From Burkholderia sp. Nafp2/4-1b (lineage in GTDB: Bacteria; Pseudomonadota; Gammaproteobacteria; Burkholderiales; Burkholderiaceae), in contig NZ_ML058597.1 in NCBI RefSeq assembly GCF_003635165.1, forward strand, positions 434,001 to 498,000: a stretch of 64,000 nucleotides of DNA. Reading direction: 5' to 3'. The notes below the pieces were generated by a model. The model ran no database searches, was not told the DNA's origin, and worked only from the letters and a program-made list of their open reading frames with translations. This document shows positions 58,601-64,000 of the stretch, in pieces (position 1 is the stretch's first letter; the number at the start of each line of letters is the position of its first letter). The position numbers and the translations under genes were made by a program.

Positions 58601-58945
58601 ATGCAACTTCAAACCGGCAACCTGTTCAGCATCGAGGGCGCGCGCGGCAGCGACGAGCGTGTCGACCTGCTCGTCGCGGGCGCTCGCCTGAACGTCGAGC
58701 GGATCGTATCGTTGGGGCACACGAGCCCCGACGGCTTCTGGTACGACGATCCGCGCGCGGAATGGGTTGCGCTGCTGTCGGGGGCCGCGGTGCTCGAATT
58801 CGAGGCGGACGCGACGTTGCACGACATGCGCCCGGGTGACTACGTGCTGATCGAACCGCATTGCCGGCATCGCGTCGCGTGGACGCATCCGGACGAGCCG
58901 AGCGTGTGGCTCGCGATCTATCACGATGCAGAATCGCGTGGTTGA
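58601..58945 (+). CDS. Cupin-domain protein
   Basis: 114 residues, one cupin barrel with GHTSPDGFWYDDPRAEWVALL and DYVLIEPHCRHRVAW. The first cupin motif (G(X)5HXH) is changed to WYDDPRAEW, so metal binding is not certain; a His pair at PHCRHR remains. It starts 79 nt after the cyclase gene. Function is unknown. Confidence 0.85.
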   Translation: MQLQTGNLFSIEGARGSDERVDLLVAGARLNVERIVSLGHTSPDGFWYDDPRAEWVALLSGAAVLEFEADATLHDMRPGDYVLIEPHCRHRVAWTHPDEPSVWLAIYHDAESRG

Positions 58946-58951
58946 CCCGGC

Positions 58952-59710
58952 TTACCCGCGCCCCACGAACGGCATCGTGGTCGCCATGATCGTCATGTTC
59001 AGGATGTTCGTATCGAGCGGAAGATTCGCCATCTGAACTACTGCGTTCGCGACATGCGTGACGTCCATCCGTGCCTCGGGCGCCATGCGCCCATCGGCCT
59101 GCAATACGCCTTCGGTCATCCGGTCGGTGAGAGACGTCGCCGCGTTGCCGATGTCGATCTGGCTGCACGCGATGTTGAACGCACGACCGTCGAGCGCGAG
59201 CGACTTGGTGATGCCGGCCACCGCATGCTTGGTGGCCGTGTACGCGATCGTATTCGGGCGCGGCGTATAGGCGGAAATCGAGCCGTTGTTGATGATCCGG
59301 CCGCCTTGCGGCGTTTGCGCCTTCATCAGTCGCCACGCGGCTCGCGCACACAGAAAGACGCCCGTCAGGTTCGTCGCGACGACGTCGTTCCATACGCCGA
59401 GCTCGTATTCGTCGAGCGGAACGGCCGGCGCGTTGCGACCGGCGTTGTTGAAGAGCACGTCGAGCCGCCCGAACTGCTGCGCGATCCGCGCGAATGCGTG
59501 TTCGACAGACGCCTCGTCGGTCACGTCGGCGGCAAACGCGTGCGCGTCGCCTTGCGCGGCAGCGATCGCCTCTTTCGTTTCGAGCAATGCGGCTTCCTTG
59601 CGACCGATCAGCGCGACGGCAAATCCGGCGTTCGCGAGCGCGATTGCCGCGGCACGACCGATGCCGGATCCGGCGCCCGTGACGGCGGCGAACTTGTTCG
59701 AGGCAGACAT
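58952..59710 (-). CDS. Short-chain dehydrogenase/reductase
   Basis: 252 residues. [12 protein letters not shown] and the catalytic Ser-Tyr-Lys (NNGSISAY... [10 protein letters not shown]) are complete. A normal NAD(P)H-dependent SDR of unassigned substrate. Convergent with the cupin gene and followed upstream by the LysR gene on the same strand. Confidence 0.92.
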   Translation of the reverse strand: MSASNKFAAVTGAGSGIGRAAAIALANAGFAVALIGRKEAALLETKEAIAAAQGDAHAFAADVTDEASVEHAFARIAQQFGRLDVLFNNAGRNAPAVPLDEYELGVWNDVVATNLTGVFLCARAAWRLMKAQTPQGGRIINNGSISAYTPRPNTIAYTATKHAVAGITKSLALDGRAFNIACSQIDIGNAATSLTDRMTEGVLQADGRMAPEARMDVTHVANAVVQMANLPLDTNILNMTIMATTMPFVGRG

Positions 59711-59824
59711 GACTGGATTCCCTGCGGGTTGGATGACGAAAGAGACGGCGGATGCGCAATGGATCCGCCGTGCGCCGGTTCTAGCGACATCGTACGCGTA
59801 CCGCGCGTTGCGCGGCGCGAACCG

Positions 59825-60769
59825 CTATTTCCTGCGTGCCGGCGCGGCCTTGCGTCCACGGGTTTCGGTTTCCGCGAACAGGCCGACGACGACATCCCGC
59901 AACCAGCGGTTGCCTTCGTCCTGATTCACGCGCGTATGCCACAGCATGTGGATCGGCGCACCCGGCAGCGTGACCGGCAACGCGCGCCAGCCCAGCGAGA
60001 ACGGGGCGGCGAGCTGCAACGCGAGATGTTCCGGCACGGTCGCGATCAGGTCGGTGCGCTGCAGGATATAGCCGACGCTCATGAAATGCGGCACCGTCAG
60101 CCGTACGCGGCGCTTCACGCGGCGCCGCTTCAGCCATTCGTCGACCTGCCCGTGACCGGTGCCGGCCGACACGACGACCAGATGCTCGGCGTCCCGCCAC
60201 GCGTCGACGGTCAGCGGGGCGTCCTCGAGCGGATGGCCGCGCCGGAACAGGCACACGTATCGCTGATCGAACAAGCGGCGCTGATAGAAGCCGCCCTGCA
60301 ACTGCGGCAGCAGCCCGATCGCGAGATCGACGCGGCCGTCGGCCATCTCGTCGCTGAGGTTGACGCTCGTATTGCGCACGGTATTGAGCGCGATGCCTGG
60401 CGCCGCGCGCGACAGGTGTTCGAGCAACGCGGGCAGGAACACGACTTCGCCGATATCGGTCATCCCGATCGTCATCGTGCGCGACGCGCGCAGCGGATCG
60501 AAGCCGGTCTCCGGATTGAGCGCGGCATGCAGCGTCGACAGCGCGTGCGCGACCGGCTCGGCCAGGCGCAACGCGAACGGCGTGGGGACCACACCGCCGG
60601 GCCCGCGCACGAACAGCGGATCGCCGAGCCGGCGGCGCAGCTTCGCGAGCGCGTTGCTGACGCCCGGCTGGCTCATGTTCATCTGCTCGGCGACGGTCGA
60701 CACGCGCCGCTCCTGCATCAGCCGCTGAAACAACAACAGCAGATTGAGATCGATCTCGCTCAATTCCAT
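59825..60769 (-). CDS. LysR-family transcriptional regulator
   Basis: 314 residues from ATG 60769; the longer frame adds an unlikely 18-residue extension. The HTH (ELSEIDLNLLLLFQRLMQERR, SQPGVSNALAKLRR) is NahR/NodD-like, a group that activates aromatic catabolism genes. A flavin hydroxylase gene is transcribed divergently 164 nt away and is its likely target. Confidence 0.92.
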   Translation of the reverse strand: MELSEIDLNLLLLFQRLMQERRVSTVAEQMNMSQPGVSNALAKLRRRLGDPLFVRGPGGVVPTPFALRLAEPVAHALSTLHAALNPETGFDPLRASRTMTIGMTDIGEVVFLPALLEHLSRAAPGIALNTVRNTSVNLSDEMADGRVDLAIGLLPQLQGGFYQRRLFDQRYVCLFRRGHPLEDAPLTVDAWRDAEHLVVVSAGTGHGQVDEWLKRRRVKRRVRLTVPHFMSVGYILQRTDLIATVPEHLALQLAAPFSLGWRALPVTLPGAPIHMLWHTRVNQDEGNRWLRDVVVGLFAETETRGRKAAPARRK

Positions 60770-60933
60770 GATGGCGCGTTGTCTCCGGTCATTCCGTCTA
60801 GTGATGAAGCAGATTCCGTGCATTTTATTGTGGGATGACGGAGCGCTGCTGACAATACCGATACGGCGCGCGGATTCGACCGGCGCGCCGCGGCCTCATC
60901 ACTCGCTGAATCAATATCGGAGACACGTTCATC

Positions 60934-62148
60934 ATGCAGACCAATCTGAGGATCGCGATCGTCGGAGCTGGCATCGGCGGCCTGACGCTGGCGCTCGCGC
61001 TGCGCGAGCAGGGCATCGACGCGCAGTTGTACGAGCAGACCGACGTGCTGCGCGAGGTGGGCGCGGCCGTCGCGCTGTCGGCCAACGCGACGCGCTTCTA
61101 TGAACGGATGGGATTACGCCCGGCTTTCGACGCGGTGTGCGCGGAAATCCCGGGCCTCGTCTATCGCGACGGGCGCAGCGGCGCGGTCATCGGCCATCAT
61201 CGCGGCGAGCCCGACTACCGCCGCCAGTTCGGCGGTTCGTACTGGGGCGTGCATCGCGCGGACCTGCACGCGATCCTGTCGAAGGCGGTCGGCGTCGAGC
61301 AGATCCATCTCGGCCATCGGCTCGTCGATCTCGCGCAGCATCCGGATCGCGTCACGCTGAGTTTCGACAACGGCGAGCGCATCGATGCCGATCTGGTGAT
61401 CGGCGCGGACGGTGCGCGCTCGATCACGCGGCGCTGGATGCTCGGCTACGACGACGTGCTGTATTCCGGGTGCTCGGGCTTTCGCGGCGTGGTGCCGGCC
61501 GAGCGGATGGACCTGCTGCCCGATCCCGAGACCATCCAGTTCTGGGTGGGGCCGCACGGCCATCTGCTGCACTATCCGATCGGCGACAACGGCGACCAGA
61601 ACTTCCTGCTGGTCGAGCGCCATCCGTCGCCGTGGCCGACGCGCGACTGGGTGATGCCGGCGCAACAGGGCGAGCAGTTGCGCCTGTTCAAGGACTGGCA
61701 TCCGGCGGTCGTGCAGATGATCACCGCGGTGCCGATCAGTCAGCGCTGGGGGTTGTTCCACCGGCCGCCGCTCGGCCGCTGGAGCCGCGGGCGCGTGACG
61801 CTGATCGGAGACGCCGCGCATGCGCTGGTGCCGCATCACGGGCAGGGCGCGAACCAGTCGATCGAGGATGCGATGGTGCTGGCCGCGCAACTCGCGAAGG
61901 CCGGCCGCGGCAACTGGCGCGAAGCGCAGGAGGCGTACGAGCGGTTGCGGCGCGGCCGTACGCGCAAGGTGCAGTACGCATCGATCTCCGCGGCCGACGT
62001 GCTGCATCTGCCCGACGGGCCGGCCGCCCAGGCGCGCAATGCGCGGCTCGGCGAGCGCGACAGCGTGCTGCATCACCTGGACTGGATTCACGATTTCGAC
62101 GCGCTCGCCGATGAACCGAACGAGCGGCAGGGCGGGACGTGGCTTTGA
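60934..62148 (+). CDS. FAD-dependent aromatic monooxygenase, salicylate hydroxylase-like
   Basis: 404 residues. All three flavoprotein hydroxylase motifs are present: GAGIGGLTLALALRE (FAD), GADGARSITRR (DG motif) and GDAAHALVPHHGQGANQSIEDA (GD motif). It hydroxylates an aromatic acid with NAD(P)H and O2. Closest families by reading are salicylate 1-hydroxylase and 6-hydroxynicotinate 3-monooxygenase. Divergent from a NahR-type LysR gene, which supports a salicylate-like inducer. Confidence 0.9.
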   Translation: MQTNLRIAIVGAGIGGLTLALALREQGIDAQLYEQTDVLREVGAAVALSANATRFYERMGLRPAFDAVCAEIPGLVYRDGRSGAVIGHHRGEPDYRRQFGGSYWGVHRADLHAILSKAVGVEQIHLGHRLVDLAQHPDRVTLSFDNGERIDADLVIGADGARSITRRWMLGYDDVLYSGCSGFRGVVPAERMDLLPDPETIQFWVGPHGHLLHYPIGDNGDQNFLLVERHPSPWPTRDWVMPAQQGEQLRLFKDWHPAVVQMITAVPISQRWGLFHRPPLGRWSRGRVTLIGDAAHALVPHHGQGANQSIEDAMVLAAQLAKAGRGNWREAQEAYERLRRGRTRKVQYASISAADVLHLPDGPAAQARNARLGERDSVLHHLDWIHDFDALADEPNERQGGTWL

Positions 62149-62368
62149 GCGGTTGATGGTACTGCGATCGGCCGGCGTGTGAATGAAGCTCATCGTCGTC
62201 GCGCATTCGTCCGCCGTCGACAGGTCGATCGTGCCGCCCGAGTGCCGCCAGCCGCGAAGTGCGTCGTGCGCGTGCGGTGGACCCGCTTCGCGTCGGGCCA
62301 GATGACCGACGCGGCGCCCGCGTGGCTGCCGGCCGGCCCTCACACGAGCCCGGCCGGCCGCATGACCG

Positions 62369-63769
62369 TCATGCGTAGTCGGCCACCCGTTGCGCGGCGC
62401 GCTTGACCTGCTCGATGTCGCGAAACTGCGCGGCCGGATGCGTGTCCGGCAACTTCGCCGAGCCGCCGAACAGCTTCTCGCGCAGCGTGCCCGGCGCGTA
62501 TTCGGTCGGATATACGCCGCGCCGCTGCAACTCCGGCACGAGGTAGCGCACGATGTCCTCGAAGGTTTCGTGCGCGACGGCATACGCGAGATTGAAGCCG
62601 TCGACGTCGGTCGCGGCGACCCATTCCTGCAGGATGTCGGCGACGGTCTGCGCGGAGCCGACGAACACGGGCCCCATCCCGCCGATGCCGCCCCACGCGG
62701 CCAGTTCCTCGATCGTCCACGCGGTATCGCCGCCGGCCAGGTGCTCGACTGCCGACACGATCGCATTCGTCTCGACGCGCCTGACCGGATCGCTCGGCGC
62801 GTACTGGCCGAAATCGATGCCGGTCCAGCCGGACATGAACACCAGCGAGCCGTCGTACGACACATAGCGGCGGTACTCGTCGAACTTCGCCTGCGCCTTC
62901 TCGTCCGTCTCGTCGACGATCACCGTGACGAGGTTGTAGATCAGCACGTCGTGCGCATCACGGCCAGCGGCGGCTGCCTGCGCGCGCACGTCGGCGACGT
63001 AGCGCGCGAGCTGCGGACGCGTCGGCGCGGCGACGAACACGCATTCGGCGTGCTGCGCGGCGAACGCCTTGCCGGGGCCCGAGGCACCGGCCTGGAACAG
63101 CACCGGCGTGCGCTGCGGCGACGGCTCGCACAGGTGATAGCCGGGCACGTCGAAGTAGCGTCCCTTGTGGCCGATCTCGTGCACTTTCTCCGGATTCGTG
63201 AACACGCGGCGGTCGCGATCGCGCACGACCGCGCCATCTTCCCAGCTGCCTTCGAACAGCTTGTACAGCACTTCGACATATTCGGCCGCGACCGCATAGC
63301 GGTCGTCGTGCGTGCGCAGCCCGTTGTCGCCGACGTTCTTCGCGCCGCTTTCCAGATACGACGTGACGATGTTCCATGCGAGCCGGCCCTTCGTGTGATG
63401 GTCGGCGGTCGACAGCCGGCGCGCGAACGTGTACGGATGCTCGAACGTCGTCGACGCGGTGATGCCGATGCCGAGATGCTCGGTCGCCATCGCGATCGGC
63501 GCGGCGAGCTGCAGCGGATCGTTGACCGGGATCTGCGCGGCCTGGTGCAGCGCGTGATAGTTGCTGCCCTGGTAGACGTCGTAATAGCCGATCACGTCCG
63601 CGATGAAGATCGCATCGAAGATCCCGCGTTCGAGCACGCGCGCGAGATCGGTCCAGTAGTCGAGATCCTTGTACTGCCACGAACGGTCGCGCGGATGCGC
63701 CCACAGGCCGGGCGACTGATGGCCGACGCAGTTCATCTCGAACGCGTTGAAGCGGATGGTCTTGCTCAT
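62369..63769 (-). CDS. LLM-class FMN monooxygenase, NtaA/SnaA/DszA family
   Basis: 466 residues from ATG 63769, with GGAGG upstream. The bacterial-luciferase-like fold of the nitrilotriacetate monooxygenase family is recognisable from NAFEMNCVGHQSPGLWAHP, STTFEHPYTFARRLSTADH and GRLAWNIVTSYL. Members oxidise NTA, EDTA, dibenzothiophene sulfone or similar C-S/C-N compounds using reduced FMN. The start overlaps the dehydrogenase-like gene by 4 nt, so they are coupled. Confidence 0.92.
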   Translation of the reverse strand: MSKTIRFNAFEMNCVGHQSPGLWAHPRDRSWQYKDLDYWTDLARVLERGIFDAIFIADVIGYYDVYQGSNYHALHQAAQIPVNDPLQLAAPIAMATEHLGIGITASTTFEHPYTFARRLSTADHHTKGRLAWNIVTSYLESGAKNVGDNGLRTHDDRYAVAAEYVEVLYKLFEGSWEDGAVVRDRDRRVFTNPEKVHEIGHKGRYFDVPGYHLCEPSPQRTPVLFQAGASGPGKAFAAQHAECVFVAAPTRPQLARYVADVRAQAAAAGRDAHDVLIYNLVTVIVDETDEKAQAKFDEYRRYVSYDGSLVFMSGWTGIDFGQYAPSDPVRRVETNAIVSAVEHLAGGDTAWTIEELAAWGGIGGMGPVFVGSAQTVADILQEWVAATDVDGFNLAYAVAHETFEDIVRYLVPELQRRGVYPTEYAPGTLREKLFGGSAKLPDTHPAAQFRDIEQVKRAAQRVADYA

Positions 63770-64000
63770 CGCGCGGCCTCCGTTGCCGTGCCCGTGGCAG
63801 CAGCGGCGCCATTGCCGACGCGCCACACGAACGGCGGCGTGCGTCCGTTGATGACCCAGTCGCCGACGATCCGTGCCTTGTAGACGAGCGGATTGTGCGA
63901 CGACACCGTGCGCGCGTTGCGCCAGTGACGATCGAGCGCGGTCGTGCTGCGCGTCGCGGATGCGCCGAGCGCGTCGAACAGGCGCGTCGCCGCGCGCAGC
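63766..64000 (-). CDS. Acyl-CoA dehydrogenase-like flavoprotein, SfnB/DszC type (C-terminus only)
   Basis: The last 77 residues of a protein whose 5' part lies beyond the window. The segment LFDALGASATRSTTALDRHW, then RNARTVSSHNPLVYKARIVGDWVINGRTPP, is the conserved C-terminal helix region of SfnB/DszC/XiaF-like FMN-dependent monooxygenases, including the catalytic-helix His-Trp-Arg-Asn-Ala-Arg-Thr. It forms an ATGA overlap with the LLM monooxygenase. The pair probably oxidises organosulfur compounds for sulfur acquisition. Confidence 0.85.
   Translation of the reverse strand, partial: LRAATRLFDALGASATRSTTALDRHWRNARTVSSHNPLVYKARIVGDWVINGRTPPFVWRVGNGAAAATGTATEAAR

Overview
The window looks like part of a secondary replicon of a Burkholderia, most likely of the B. 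cepacia complex. The evidence is very high GC with strongly GC-ending codons, long antisense shadow frames, and a gene content typical of such chromosomes: many oxidoreductases, LysR, IclR and MerR regulators, a 1616-residue NAD-glutamate dehydrogenase and a second groESL. The genus is inferred from protein character only. I see no rRNA, tRNA, CRISPR array, transposase or replication origin.

Region by region. 1-8.9 kb is one tight catabolic operon: the tail of an IclR regulator, an SDR-fold protein lacking its catalytic Tyr and Lys, a ThDP enzyme, an aspartate-dehydrogenase-like protein, an aldehyde dehydrogenase, a two-domain VOC/extradiol dioxygenase-like protein, a ferredoxin-reductase-type flavoprotein and an aromatic-acid-type MFS importer, closed by a long hairpin. 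9-18.7 kb holds separate genes: PPC/DUF296, DUF2252, a divergent Nramp carrier, two tiny membrane or exported proteins, UspA, an amidase, a Gln/Gly-rich secreted protein, an arylamine N-acetyltransferase and a methyltransferase. 18.8-26.1 kb is leftward: the large glutamate dehydrogenase, then a urea-transporter-like protein, a class II aldolase and a 4-oxalocrotonate tautomerase. At 26.1-27.9 kb a lower-GC fic gene sits between two copies of a roughly 43-bp repeat, behind an array of phased 15-bp repeats; it looks like an insertion.

28-33 kb carries a leftward FMO/SDR/PF10118 hydrolase/epoxide-hydrolase-like operon behind a 7-6-7 palindrome. 33-45.7 kb holds lysoplasmalogenase, VOC, an orphan SsuA-like binding protein, MerR, GNAT, a divergent LysR/quinone-reductase pair, a DHA2 exporter with a palindromic operator, a chemoreceptor with a sigma-28-like promoter, a NERD-helicase, and an HTH protein with a receiver-like domain whose phospho-acceptor is Glu. 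46-53 kb contains small unknown genes, a heat-shock-type groESL without a GGM tail and with a classical terminator, an iron-permease-family protein and a canonical Nramp transporter. 53-64 kb has an unknown gene under a perfect LexA-type box, a DadA-like oxidase, a K+ channel, a diguanylate cyclase, a cupin protein, an SDR, a LysR/flavin hydroxylase divergent pair, and an LLM monooxygenase overlapping an SfnB/DszC-like dehydrogenase that runs off the end.

The genes share themes rather than one system: oxidative catabolism of aromatic or xenobiotic carbon (1-9, 24-26, 28-33, 60-64 kb), sulfur scavenging (35 and 62-64 kb), metal transport (11-12 and 50.7-52.7 kb) and stress response (13.4, 48-50, 54 kb). 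The observations I find most unusual are the fic insertion with its repeat array, the LexA-boxed unknown gene, the HTH/Glu-receiver regulator, and the unassigned operon at 1-8.9 kb.
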